The notes beneath the pieces are model-generated. The model was given only the letters and a program-made list of their open reading frames with translations, searched no databases and was not told the DNA's origin. 64,000 bases of DNA from Paraspadella gotoi. Lineage: Eukaryota > Chaetognatha. Positions 11,701-24,654 of the stretch are shown here, piece after piece. The stretch covers positions 7,208,494 through 7,272,493 of the forward strand of contig CM119263.1 in NCBI GenBank assembly GCA_051294375.1, read 5' to 3'. Position 1 is the first letter of the stretch. Each line of letters opens with the position of its first letter. A program made the translations under genes and the position numbers.

Positions 11701-12731
11701 AAGATTTAGATATAATTCTTTGTAAGTAATAATTTAAGCGATAAACTTTTCTCTCCCACCCATGTTTTACAGTTTTCTTAAATCAAATGGTAATATTTTT
11801 TTCTTTGATAACCTTTGACGTAGTACAGATTGCTTTATTATCCTGCTACACCATGCAAAACATCGTTTTTTTTTTAAGTTTCAATTACCGGAATATTTAA
11901 CTAAATTAAACAAAAACTTTTCAACGAGACCAGTGTATTTTTTATTTGAGCCTCTTTTTTTTCTCCCTGCGATCGGAGAAGAGCTGAGCTGAATATTTTA
12001 AAAGAAGCGAAATAAAGTGGAGATGATACGATGAAAAAAAAAAGAAGGCGGGCGAATGCTGACTAAGGATTCGCTCCAATGGGGAAAATAGTAATATTGC
12101 TTAATGCGGTTGGCTCTTTTGCAGCTATAATTCAGAGGATAGTGTCTGACGAAAGGATCAATATATGTGGTTTTTATCTTATTTTTTAGTAAATTAATGT
12201 TTTTCATAGGTCTTTAGTAAAATGATAACATTTCTTTTTTCTTCAATGCACCTGTTGAAATATCTATTCTTTACGATATGTATTCATACACTAATTGGTA
12301 TTAATTCAGGCACGGGAAATGGTTTCAAACGCAAAACCCAGCAAAGCTTTGTCGATCAAGTAACTTAATAGAAAAAACAAAAAACAAAGTGACTGAACAA
12401 AGAAGCTGCAAATATGAATGTAATGATATCGGACGATTGTTTTATTTTTAAACTAATAGAGAAAAAAAATATATGCAGACAAATATGCATAACTGAGAAT
12501 AAACGTTTTTAAAAAGTTCTTAAATTTTAAATCTGAAAAAAAAAGGTATTTTAGGGAAGAAATCAAATGCCTTTTTACTTCTCACCCATTTTCGACTTAA
12601 AAAAAAAGTTTCATTTTTAAGAAATGGCTTTTTTGATTTTTTTTCTTCCGCTCAAACCCTTCGGAGATTTTATGAGCTTCGATCCCAAACTCTTTTCGAA
12701 ACCAGCGGGATTTTGGAAATCAATGAAAACT
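8774..12731. other. Intron or intergenic sequence, three gap edges, no gene seen
   Basis: From about 8920 to 9210 a degenerate unit around CTTGGCTGCATC and TGTCAGA recurs five or six times. 9220-10150 is A/G-rich with (GA)n at 9680-9800. A GGTCGGTCTGTCGG run lies at about 10235. Two gaps (10855-11112 and 11306-11530) are flanked by C-rich, GGC-rich and (GA)n DNA. 11600-12700 is AT-rich. None of the open frames has splice support. Confidence 0.5.
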
Positions 12732-12760
12732 GGGGGGCAGGGAAGGGGGTGGGGGGGGGG
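12732..12760 (+). other. G-quadruplex-type G-run
   Basis: Four G tracts of 6, 3, 5 and 10 bases separated by CA, AA and T fit the G3+N1-7 quadruplex pattern. The surrounding sequence is not obviously coding. Confidence 0.6.
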
Positions 12761-12872
12761 TTCGAGAATGAAAAGGTGCAGGGGAGAGGAAAAATTGTCT
12801 CACTGGGAATCAAAGTGCGAGGGGTGTTTACAATCTTCGATTTAAGGGTATACAAAATGTAATCCTTTATAT

Positions 12873-12956
12873 CGATTGTCGAGCTTAATTGATTCGAGGA
12901 TAAGTATTGTTTATTAACTTGTATTAATTGTCGAGATTAATTAATCGAGGATAAAA
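12873..12956 (+). repeat. Short direct repeat pair
   Basis: ATTGTCGAG followed by a TTAATT core and TCGAGGATAA occurs twice about 54 bp apart. Each unit is partly self-complementary (TCGA...TCGA). Confidence 0.6.
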
Positions 12957-13619
12957 TTTGTTTCTCAATTTCATAATGTAGTTTATTACATTTTTGAGAT
13001 GAAATAAAAACAATTCGCTGAACAAGCTTGTTGGAAAACTATGTATATAATCCAAAATAATGTTCAAAAAAGTCATGATAGGTTGTTGGTAAAATATAAG
13101 CATGAGGGGAAAACGGGTCCCAGGCCCCGGCGGTGTTTGTAAAAAGATCTCTCCCCAACCCAACCTTCCTTTTGGTATTTTTTCGTGAACTTTTCGATTT
13201 TCTCCAGTTTTTTACTGACTCCTTCAACCTTTTGTGGCACAATAATATTTGCGCCTGGGTAAATATTTTGCATTGGTAGAGAGACTGAAAGGAAAAGAGG
13301 NNNNNNNNNNNNNNNNNNNNNNNNNNNNNNNNNNNNNNNNNNNNNNNNNNNNNNNNNNNNNNNNNNNNNNNNNNNNNNNNNNNNNNNNNNNNNNNNNNNN
13401 NNNNNNNNNNNNNNNNNNNNNNNNNNNNNNNNNNNNNNNNNNNNNNNNNNNNNNNNNNNNNNNNNNNNNNNNNNNNNNNNNNNNNNNNNNNNNNNNNNNN
13501 NNNNNNNNNNNNNNNNNNNNNNNNNNNNNNNNNNNNNNNNNNNNNNNNNNNNNNNNNNNNNNNNNNNNNNNNNNNNNNNNNNNNNNNNNNNNNNNNNNNN
13601 NNNNNNNNNNNNNNNNNNN

Positions 13620-13860
13620 ATTTATTGTGTTTCTCTAAAAACTCGGCTCCGTCACGTGATTTGGCTTTCCGCGTCACGTGATTTCCCTTTTCGATCACGT
13701 GACCTCGCGGCTCCAGACGAGGGACTCTGTCGCGATAGTTCTCGTCTTAGATCGGTCGTGCCCGCTGCTCCAGAAAAAGACGATTTCGCCAACTCGAAAT
13801 TTTCTTTCCAGGTCTCGAACTCGCGCTCTCGCCTCGCTTGACATTTCGCCCTCACTTTAG
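13620..13860. promoter_or_regulatory. CpG-rich island with three TCACGTGA E-boxes
   Basis: Perfect TCACGTGA palindromes lie at 13652-13659, 13674-13681 and 13695-13702, spaced 22 and 21 bp, about two helical turns. This is the E-box class bound by USF, MITF/TFE and Max-type bHLH-ZIP factors. A fourth copy lies at 15955-15962. The island is rich in CpG and begins directly at a gap. Several short ATG frames are open on both strands (for example MSSEARARVRDL on the minus strand), but none has a splice donor I trust. I read this as a promoter or enhancer. The gene it serves is not identified. Confidence 0.5.
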
Positions 13861-14046
13861 TCTTTGGGCCTCGAGACTCCGGGCTTAATCGACAAAAGAA
13901 AAAAAAAGAGAGGGCCGTTGTTGTTGTAGTTGTTGTTGTTGTCGTCTAAGTCTTCTTTGATCTTGTAAATCTCCTTAGTTGTTGTGGTCGTCGTCATCTT
14001 CATCTTCGTTGTCGTCAATTTCGATTTCTTAGTTGCATGAATGACA
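13861..14046. other. GTT/GTC-rich sequence
   Basis: Trinucleotide-rich DNA (GTT, GTC) with no supported gene. Confidence 0.5.
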
Positions 14047-14461
14047 TGCCTGTCCAAAGTCAGGGGCAAGATAGCTTATTTATTATATCAATGGATAATT
14101 TTTATATTTGTTGTACTACTTTCATAAAATTCAGCTCCTTGTATTTTGATGCTGGGCGGAGTATTCCCTGATCTAATACTTAAAAGAGTGGTCTTTTCAT
14201 ACAATTGAAACATTCTTTGAAACATTACACCACTTCATTGATATGGAAGCCAGGTACTCTGGGAGTGAATAAATAAGACTGTGAGAGAGTCTTGATTGAA
14301 AGCTTGCAGGGACCTGCTATGTCATTATCTTGTAAGAGTGATGGATACCTTAAACCACCAAAGCCTGTCCAAAGTCAGGGGCAAGATAGCTTATTTATTA
14401 AATGAATGGATAATGTTTATATTGGTTGTACCAATTTCATACATACATTGTATGTATCGCG
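14047..14461 (+). repeat. Paired dispersed repeat, copies R2 and R3
   Basis: CCTGTCCAAAGTCAGGGGCA followed by AGATAGCTTATTTATTA and AATGGATAAT occurs at about 14048 and again at about 14365, 317 bp apart, in the same orientation. The shared part is 70-80 bp and also resembles 1275-1348. The two copies bracket a unique ~245-bp middle, like short terminal direct repeats of a non-autonomous element. No coding capacity or clear target duplication is visible. Confidence 0.55.
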
Positions 14462-14742
14462 CAAACTCCATGTGCTCTTAAGGTCGACAGTCGATCTAGC
14501 TATTTGTCACCAGTTGTAATCAGGTCGTCATAACATTCACTTCACTTCTCTCCCGTTTTCTCGCTCACACATTTCCGTTTCCGCGTTTCACAGAATTTTG
14601 CCGCAATTGAGATAAATTTTCCGTGAAATTTTCTCACGTATACAAACTGTAAAGTTTTAACGTCGTCTTATTTTCCCGCTTTAAACGTAATATTCAACCG
14701 TTTTTTTATATTTTAAAAAATGAACAAACTCCTATCACTCAC
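14462..14742. other. Start of the candidate intron, minus strand
   Basis: AT-rich sequence following (on the minus strand) the GTGAGT donor at 14742. No other feature. Confidence 0.5.
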
Positions 14743-16556
14743 CGACGCCACGTGGAATTCTCGGCGCTATTTTCCGTCGGCGTCTCTATCCCGGTGTTGT
14801 TATCGGCGCCGAGATTCGATCGGCGTCGCCAAGGTTGAGGCGTGGTCATCGATCTGAGCGACGTTGAGCGACGCGATGTCGAAACTCGAAGCGATAGAAG
14901 GCCGAGCGTCGCCGCGGGAGGGCGCGCCGCTAAGCTTTGCTTTGACGTCGGCGTCGGCGTCGTCGTCTTCTTTTTTCGCTCCGAATCCGAATTGGGATGC
15001 ATGGGACGCGAAGGAAAAGACGCGGCGCCGGCGACATAATTCACCCGGTCGGCGGCGGCAGCCGCGGCGGCGACGGAGACCGCAGCAACGTCAGACGTGG
15101 CGCCGGCACCTGCGGACGCCATTGACGCGACGGCCAACCACAACAGCGCCGCCTGCCATCGAAGAAAAGAATTCGAACGAAATAAAAAGAGAAACAAGCG
15201 GAGAAAGACGACGACCAGGGGCGACGATGACAGCGACGACGACGATGACGACGACGACGAAAAAGAAGAAGTTAAATCCGTTGTTTCTCGATTCCTCGAA
15301 GGACGAATATTTATTTTTCGGAATCTCGATGCGGATTTTGGGCTTAAAAGCTTCCTGCTTTCGACGGCGGCGTCGTTGGTGGCATTGGCGGCGTCGGCGG
15401 TGTCTTCGGCGTCGGCGGCGTCGTAATTGGAGCCGCTTACACCGGCGTCGGCATCGGCGTCGGCGTTCCCGGTGGAGCAGAGAGAAGCGGATCCGTGTTT
15501 AATCCAGTTTTTAGCGAATCGACGCGGAGATCGAGACGAATAGAGATGGAGTCGAGGAAAAGTAGGGCGGAGAAGAGAGAGAGGGAATGAGGAAGGAGAG
15601 AGAGGGAGGCGATGCGGGAGAGAGCGAGAGGTTGGGTCAGCGAGAAACAACGGGTGAGTCCGACGAAACGAATCGCGGAGCCAAGTTGGGAAGGGATCTT
15701 TGCTGGAGTTTAAACGAGAAGCGAGGTGAGGGGAAGAGAGGCGAGTGGCAGGGTGAGGGATTGCGGCGGCAGGGTAAGGGCGGTGGCGTGGATGACGTGA
15801 ACGAGGATGACGATGAACGAGGGAGGAGGAGGAGGAGAGGGAGAGAGAGGGAGTGTGGGAAGAGAGAGAGGGAGTGAAGGAGGAAAATTCGCGCCGTTTC
15901 TTCGAATTAAAATCGAGAGACGAAATCGAATGAGATGCGAAATGTAAATCGGGATCACGTGACCACGAACGACGATAACGACGAAAGAGACGATTCGTCG
16001 AAAAAAGGCGACAATGAAATTCACGATTCGAAAACGAGGTTGATGAAGACGATGACGACGACGGGTACGAAAGGGTTTGAATCCTTAGAAGAGGGCCTTC
16101 GATATCCCGCGGGCGGCGAAAGAGAAATTGAGTCGTAGAAGTTTCGATAGAATCAATATCCGATTTCAGATTGCATAGTTGTTGTTGTTGTCGTTGTGAG
16201 ATCGTCATCGCGATTGGATGAGAATTTCCTGGACCGGATAGAGCGTCCAATTCGGCGCCGGATTGCCGTTTACCGGCGTCGACACCGCTGATGTTCGACG
16301 GCGCCGCAATCTTGCAAAACGCCCGCGGTCCCGTCGAATCATCCGTTTGATTTTCCGGCGCCGAAAAATTGGGCGAAGACGAACGCTGATTGGATGAGAC
16401 GCAACGATTGACCGATAACGAGTGTCGATTGGTTAAGATGCTACAATTGACCGATGACGGATTCTGATTGGCCGAGGTCTTACAACGGCCCGATGACGGG
16501 TCCTGATTGGCCGATTCCTCGAGCGACGGCGTCGACGTGGAGAAATCTCGTGGCAT
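14743..16556 (-). CDS. Candidate first coding exon, Ser/Arg/Pro-rich protein
   Basis: On the minus strand an ATG at 16556 (A at -3) opens 604 codons, ending at a strong CG|GTGAGT donor after 14743. The N-terminus (MPRDFSTSTPSLEES) is followed by four 13-residue repeats around NQxPSS, encoded by an exact 39-bp period. Later parts include poly-Ser runs, an Arg/His/Pro/Ser-rich middle, an Asp-Ala run (about 15440-15460), a hydrophobic stretch containing AALLWLAVASMASA (about residues 470-485), and a Thr/Ser/Arg-rich end. The donor leaves two bases (CG). The acceptor at 6861 supplies one G, making an Arg codon and joining frame to frame with the 6861-5063 exon. A rival frame at about 14800-15000 (SIASSFDIASLNVAQIDD) looks coding-like but ends before the donor. 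The open frame continues upstream of the ATG only through (CT)n. No family recognised. An upstream non-coding exon is possible. Confidence 0.45.
15955..15962. promoter_or_regulatory. TCACGTGA E-box
   Basis: A fourth perfect copy of the palindrome clustered at 13652-13702. It lies within the candidate exon, so its regulatory role is doubtful unless transcription starts downstream of it. Confidence 0.25.
16380..16535 (-). repeat. Four 39-bp tandem units, each with a CCAAT box
   Basis: The minus-strand pentamer CCAAT falls at 16393-16389, 16432-16428, 16471-16467 and 16510-16506, exactly 39 bp apart. A fifth CCAAT lies out of register at 16217-16213. In the minus-strand frame each unit encodes 13 residues with the core NQ(D/N)PSS or a variant. 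A period divisible by three supports a coding repeat. CCAAT in TGATTGG context is also the NF-Y consensus, so a promoter role is the main alternative. Confidence 0.7.
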
Positions 16557-18228
<1,672 letters not shown>

Positions 18229-18236
18229 AGAGAGAT

Positions 18237-18298
<62 letters not shown>

Positions 18299-18300
18299 GA
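18229..18300. repeat. (GA)n microsatellite
   Basis: About 65 bp of GA dinucleotides, followed by GGA-rich sequence. Confidence 0.9.
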
Positions 18301-20907
18301 AGACGGAGGAACGAGAAAAGTAGAGAGAGAGTTCGTCTTCTCGTGCGTGAGCGTGAGAGGAGGAAGATGAAGAGGAGGATGAAGAAGAGGAGGAACCGAA
18401 GGAGGAGGAGGAGGAGGAGGCTGAAAAGGTGAGGCAAAACAGAGTGGAGGAAAAGCAGAAGGAAAAACAAGGTGGAGGGCACGAGGAAACAGAATGAGAG
18501 ACCGGAGCGAAAGAGAGAGCGAGAGGGTGGGGGAGGAGGAAGGAGGGGGAGGAAGAGGAGGAGGAGCCGAAAGGAGGACCGACATAAAGATGCATAAAGA
18601 TAAGACGCGAGGCTAAAGCGTAGTGCAATCTCGGTAGAGGGAACCGGGAGGGGTGAGGAAAAGGGGGAGGTGAGGTAAGGCCATAGAAAAAAAGGGGAGG
18701 TGAGGAAAAGGGGGAGGTGAGGTAAGGCCATAGAAAAGATGGAAACCAATGGAGAGTAGTATTTTGAAATGAATGAAAGAGAGAAGACAAATGTGGATGA
18801 AAGGTAAGAGATAAGATGGGACATTAGCGGGTAGACTTGGGAAGAAAGGAAGAAAGGAGGAATGAAGATAAAGATCCGTGGTAAAAATTTAGTTTTAAAA
18901 AAAGGAGAAAGATGCAAGAGGAACTAAGAGGATTTAAGAAAAACATAAGGCGAAAATCAAAATGATAAATTGAAAGGAAAATATTATCCGGTTTATTGAT
19001 CTATTGGAATATATGATTATGATGATAATAATAATAATTCAAGTGTCTGAGAGAGAAAATACTAGGCCGGAAATGAAAAAAGGCCGGATGAGGTCATAAA
19101 GTAAATAAACATAATGAGATATAAACATAATGAGGTAAATAAACAGACTCGAATGAATAAAAACCTCGTTTCCCCGCGAGATGAGACGTTTTTCCAAAAG
19201 ATGACGCCGCGTCTCCCGCCCCAAAAAAACCTCGTTCGACCCTTCGCTTCCCAATTTGCCAAACTATTGCGTCTTCGTAATAACGTCTGCTTCCGTCATA
19301 TTTGGCGTCTAACAATGTTTTTTGTTTACTTTCCTACTATCCGTCCATCTTTCCCTTTTCGGTCTCGGATATAGATGAAATTTTTTTTTTAGACTTTCCC
19401 TTCTCTTTTTTTCTCGTTGTTTTTTTTATAGTAAATTAACAAAATCATTATAAAATTAATAAAACCATTATGAAAATTATCCGTTCCATAAATAAACCCT
19501 GACTTTGCAAAATGGACACTTTGGACAGGTTATGTTTGCTTGAAGCTTCAGCTTCAATTTCAATTTAAAAAAATAGCAAAACCTTACGAATAATCAGAAC
19601 ACACTCACAGTTTAGTTTATTAACTATTATCATTGTATTTTTAAAATTGTTTCTCAGTTAAGTCTAGTTTAAGAAACCTTTTTATAATTTTTAAATCATA
19701 TCTTCCTTATCATTCTTACTGGAAAACATCATGTAATTACTCCGTCGGTCCCCTGGGCCTGTCACGCCTATTCCACGTTCCACCCCCGCGGGGGAAAGTC
19801 CTTCTGGAGAAAAACCCAAAATATCTCTTCCGATCTCCCATCTTCTTTTCCCTTCGCTCTCTCATTTTTTTCGCAATCGGATGACGAAGAGAGAGAGGGA
19901 GGGAGGAGAGAGAGAGAGAGAGAGAGATGAAGAGAGCATATGAGTCGGAGAGACGAGATAAGGAGAAGAGAACATGGAGAGGGGAGAGAAGAGAGAGAGA
20001 GAGAGAGAGCGAACGAATGCCAGGGAGAGCCCCTACTCATAAGTGGTTAAATAGACCCCGGTACTATAGGGTATTCGAGATGCCGTAAACGGTGGGAAAA
20101 AATACTGTAAAAGGTGGAAGAGAACGAGACGTGACATGATATTTTTTCGGTTGATGGCGCCACTCGAAAAATGGGTTTGGGTTCCCAGAGAAAAGAAGAG
20201 TCACCGAAGCGAATCGAAATTTTATCGATGCTTCGTGATTGTTTTTCTTTTTTCTTTTTCTTTTTCTTTTTTTTTCTTTTTCTTTTTCTTTTTCTTTTTT
20301 CTTTTTTCTTTTTTTTTCTTTTTTGTTCTCTTATTTGATTTCTTTCTTTCTTTCCGTTGACCGCTGGGAGGTTACGGCGTTTACAATAAAATACGAAACT
20401 AAAAAGATTTAAATCTGATGACTTTTTATCGAAGTTTTTCACAATATACTCATTCCAAAAAAGCCGAATTTAAAATATTGCCCAATTTTTGAATACATTT
20501 TCAACAATCAATATTAAAATTATATTCATTCATTCAAAATACGAGGTTCCTTGCCTCTTAGTTGACTAGCATAGGCTCAGGCCTCCACCCCTCTTACACG
20601 ATAATAACCTAGCATGAATCTGCACTATTTTACTTTTTGTAAAGCAACAAGTACACAAATGAAAATTTCTTAAAAGGTGAGATTTTTCTTGCATCTCCCT
20701 ATCGCTGTATTTAATTTGATTGTAAAATTCTTTTTTCATCCTTCCAGAATTTTTTTCCAAGACTTTCTGATCCTTTGATCCTCAAGACCGGAAATGCTTA
20801 CGATACTTTTTTCTTCCTTTGGTTTTTATTCTCTATCGATTTTTTAGTCTCAGTTGAGGAAGAGTTATGGAACCCGTTATTCCACTCGTCCACGACCAGT
20901 TGACTGT

Positions 20908-20945
<38 letters not shown>

Positions 20946-21056
20946 CTCTCTCTCTCTCTCTGTCTCTTTGTTTGTTAAAATTCCATTATTTTTTATGAGC
21001 CGTATAATAAAGGTTATCCCTTTTTTAAGACCTTTCTCCAGAGCTAATCTCACCAG

Positions 21057-21119
<63 letters not shown>

Positions 21120-21194
21120 CTGTCTTTACTTTATTTCTCCTTTCGTCGCCTCAGCGTCAAAAGACTCGGTGACCCAAAGTTAAAGCCTGACCCC
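18301..21194. other. Repeat-rich intergenic sequence
   Basis: 18360-18560 is (GGA)-rich. A segment of about 43 bp containing GGGGGAGGTGAGGTAAGGCC is duplicated in tandem at 18660-18735. 19020-19380 is mixed sequence with short open frames on both strands and no splice support. 20236-20335 is a C/T tract of CTTTTT units. (CT)n arrays lie at about 20911-20960 and 21056-21117. A palindrome, CCCCCGCGGGGG, lies at about 19784. No gene is supported. Confidence 0.55.
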
Positions 21195-21597
21195 AAAAAA
21201 TGGTAGAGAAAAAAAAGAGGTACAAAAAAAAAAAGAGAGAGCGAAAAGATAAAATACAGAATTTAAAGAAGAAAGAAAGAAAAAAAAAAAGAAAAAAACA
21301 AAGAAAGAAAAAAAGAAAAAAAGAAAAAAAGAAAAAAAGAAAAAAAGAAAAAAAGAAAAAGAAAAAAGAAAAAAGAAAAAAAGAAAAAAAGAAAGAAAGA
21401 ATGAAAGAAAATTAAAAAAAATGAGAAAATATAAAATTATAAAAATAAAGAAAGATATAAATAAACAACAGAAAGAAATAAAGAACTCAAAACTTTTAAA
21501 TTTTTGTTGCGAAAATGCAGAGTCAAAAGCTAATTCCAGCCAAAAAACGTTTGTCAAGTTGAAGACTGACAAAGAAATAAGCATTTTGCTTTCCGAC

Positions 21598-21627
21598 GAC
21601 AACGACAACGACGACGACGACGACGAC

Positions 21628-21669
<42 letters not shown>

Positions 21670-21720
21670 AACCACACCGAGAAAGAAACAGAATGACGAT
21701 CACGATGGCGACCCTTTATC

Positions 21721-21777
<57 letters not shown>

Positions 21778-21779
21778 TT

Positions 21780-21823
<44 letters not shown>

Positions 21824-21845
21824 ATAATAGTATTAGTAGTAATAA
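21598..21845 (+). repeat. (GAC)n-(GAT)n and (AGT)n microsatellites
   Basis: GAC then GAT triplets at 21598-21670 and about 120 bp of AGT triplets at 21720-21842. In copy 2 (31635-31950) both are broken up by irregular insertions. Confidence 0.9.
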
Positions 21846-22333
21846 CATAGTTTTAGGGAATTTAAAAAAAATTATCTATGAGCTAAATGCTCTGAGCTTT
21901 GGTCGAAAGATTCGCCGAAGCTCGAGAGAAATCCTATAATGAAAGAGAGAAAGCGATGGGCAATCAACGTTCAATAATTTTTGGCAGAAGTTAGCAAGGA
22001 TAATTTTTTAATTAAACTAATTGACGTATGAATTATAAAAACAAATTTAGAGTATTTCATTATGAAAGTTATTTAGGTATTTATGAAGTTAACAATATAT
22101 ACTTTTTATCAAATAGTTAAAAAATTTGATTAAGTTTCAATTAGTAATTCATTTATTTAATAAACTAACCGACCGAAAAGTGATCAGCGGCCAGTGGACG
22201 AAAAGACAAAACGCTTTCTCTTTTTCTCTTATTTCGTGGTCAGCGATCGGAGTGGCCCTCCAAGACCGAGCCTTAACAGCTTTGCTCTTTAACAGGGGAA
22301 AGGGCGGTGAAAGGAAAAAAGAGAGTAATAAAT

Positions 22334-22336
<3 letters not shown>

Positions 22337-22404
<68 letters not shown>
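22337..22404. repeat. (GA)n microsatellite
   Basis: Nearly perfect GA run. The matching place in copy 2 (32525-32650) is a scrambled GA-rich tract of about twice the length. Confidence 0.9.
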
Positions 22405-22407
<3 letters not shown>

Positions 22408-24613
22408 TCTCTGGTCTCCAACTAAAAATACGTAGATAGTATTTTGTAATCTGCCGTAATATTTATATATTTAGAATTTATTTACTAATTCAAACTTTAC
22501 ATTACTTCTGATAAAAATTGTTCGCTTCTTTAAAAATAATTAAACTTAAACAATAAACAATCGAACATACATGCGAAGTACTTCGCTTTCCTCACCTAAT
22601 TTCCCTCTCCTTTTTTTTCTTCCTTTTTTTTCTCTCTCCTTTCACTTTCCCTTTTTTTTTCTCCTTCTCGTCGACATTTTTCCCTTTTCCCCCTTTGTTG
22701 CTCTTTTGTTGGTCTCCGCCCGAATTCCTCGCGAATTCCCCCGGGATCTTCGGAGGCTAAAATTGCGGCGCTCTTATCACCTGCTTTGACGACGACGACG
22801 ACGACGACACCCAAAACAACGACGACGGCGTTTCCCGCTAAACATAAGGTCGGTCGGTCTCTTCCTCACCCACCTTGTTTAACCTTCACCCTTTTTACTG
22901 ACCTTAATTTTTTTATTCCTTTCCACTTTTTTTTCCTTAAACAATATTCTGCGTCTCAGTCTTTTTATTTTGTCCAACCTTGATCTCAAGCAATTCCACC
23001 TCCAGCTTAACAAAACTTACCAGAAACAGACCCGAAACTCACTCAACGACTTTCAATCTTCACGCTTAAAAACTTCAGATCATTTTCTCGGCGAAAATTT
23101 TAACCTCGCAAAAATAAAACTAATAAAACAATGCGGCTAACCTTATTTTAATAATCTTTTTAGCTGTTTTAAAATTTGAATTAAATAGTTACGTATACGA
23201 AATATAGTAGAATTTCATCACTGTCCAGTGTCCAGTGTCCATTATCCGCATTTCGCATCGACCAACACGTTAAACAACCAAACGCAAGAACGTAATATAA
23301 CCTCTTTAAGAGTCGTATCGACGCATCCGAAAAAAAAATGGCAAATTTTGCTTTCAAAGCTTTTTCCTCAAGTATAAATAGAATTATTGCCAGTCTCCTC
23401 TCCCCCCTCCCCCAGCTTTGATATAAAATGATAAACAACGCGGTTTACTTTTTTAGGCCGGAAAAAGTGCCGAGCTTAATGGTTAAATCCCGAAAACCTA
23501 TTTTGGAGAATTTTCTTCACAGAATGAAACTATTTGAAAAAAGAAAAGCTACAATCTTTTTTTTTCCTTTCTACCATTGTCGTAATATTGATCGGGTGCA
23601 GAAACACTTGAGCATAATAGTTGTTATAGTTGTTCTAATGAGCATTTTTTTCAGCCTAATGAAGCCCTGATCCAAATAAAAGATCAAGAATTATTTTGGA
23701 TTACAAGAAAGGCCTGTAATGATAAAGGCTTGCAATAACAAATTTTTCGTTCTTTTTTCCTTCCCACTTTCTCGAACGCCCTCTTTTCCTTCCTCTCATT
23801 TCTCCTTTTCTATCCGGCGTCGCTCGACTCCCCTCAGTGACGATCCTTCACTCTTCTACTCAAATATTTAAACTCATTGAAAAACGTCGCGAGATTGAAA
23901 GATGAGAACATTTTTTGGCTGGGATCCCTTCACTCGTCGGCTACAGTTTCTCTCGAGGCCGTTTTCTTTCTCTGGAAAAAGAGAGAGGGGGGGCGAGGGG
24001 GGGCGGATTTTTTTTGATTGATGAGTCGGAAATCGAGTTTAAATATTTATTATTTTTCTTGGTCGATCTCTCTCTCTCTCTCTGGTGGTTCCGACGTTTG
24101 CCAAAACCGAAGAGACAAAAATTGTGGGGAGAATGAGACGTCGAATGAAGAGAAGACGGAAGCTGACGACAAGAAACAGACAACGAGACAAATAAGATAA
24201 ATATTTCGAATTTAAAAAAAATTGAATGTAATGTTCACACTGACACCTGACACCTTTTGAGGCAATCGACCGAGAAGGTTTGTGGGCTTTCACTTTTAGG
24301 TAGAGGCTTCTTAGAGATTTTTTTTTTTTTTTTTTTGAACGTCCTAACGTTTTTCCCGAAATTGTTTCTCTTTACGTAATCGCATTTATGCGATATAAAA
24401 ATTGTAACAACATTATGTATCTGGTTTAAATTGAAATGTAAAAACCTTTTTTTTTCTCACGGACACAATAAAAATTAATGATTGTTATTGCCAAGGAAAC
24501 TGACTAATTCGGATTTAAAGAAATTGAATTTTTATTATTGTACTGTAGCGGCACCGATGGCGACGGGGTTCAGCAGGGTTCGCCCCCACAAGAAAGGGCG
24601 ACGGGGCATCTAA

Positions 24614-24654
24614 CCCAACTGTAGTGGCGGACTACAGCTCGCTCTGAAGTTGGG
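24614..24654 (+). other. Nested hairpin
   Basis: CTGTAGT and ACTACAG pair perfectly around a GGCGG loop (24619-24637). The outer bases CCCAA (24614-24618) and TTGGG (24650-24654) can pair as well. Copy 2 keeps the inner stem-loop (about 35292-35310). No RNA family is recognised. Confidence 0.4.

Noticed and set aside
14800-15010. Minus-strand frame with SIASSFDIASLNVAQIDD, a good-looking peptide
   Set aside because: It has no ATG, a stop upstream without a believable acceptor in between, and it terminates before the strong donor at 14742. The frame that reaches the donor fits the next exon's phase.
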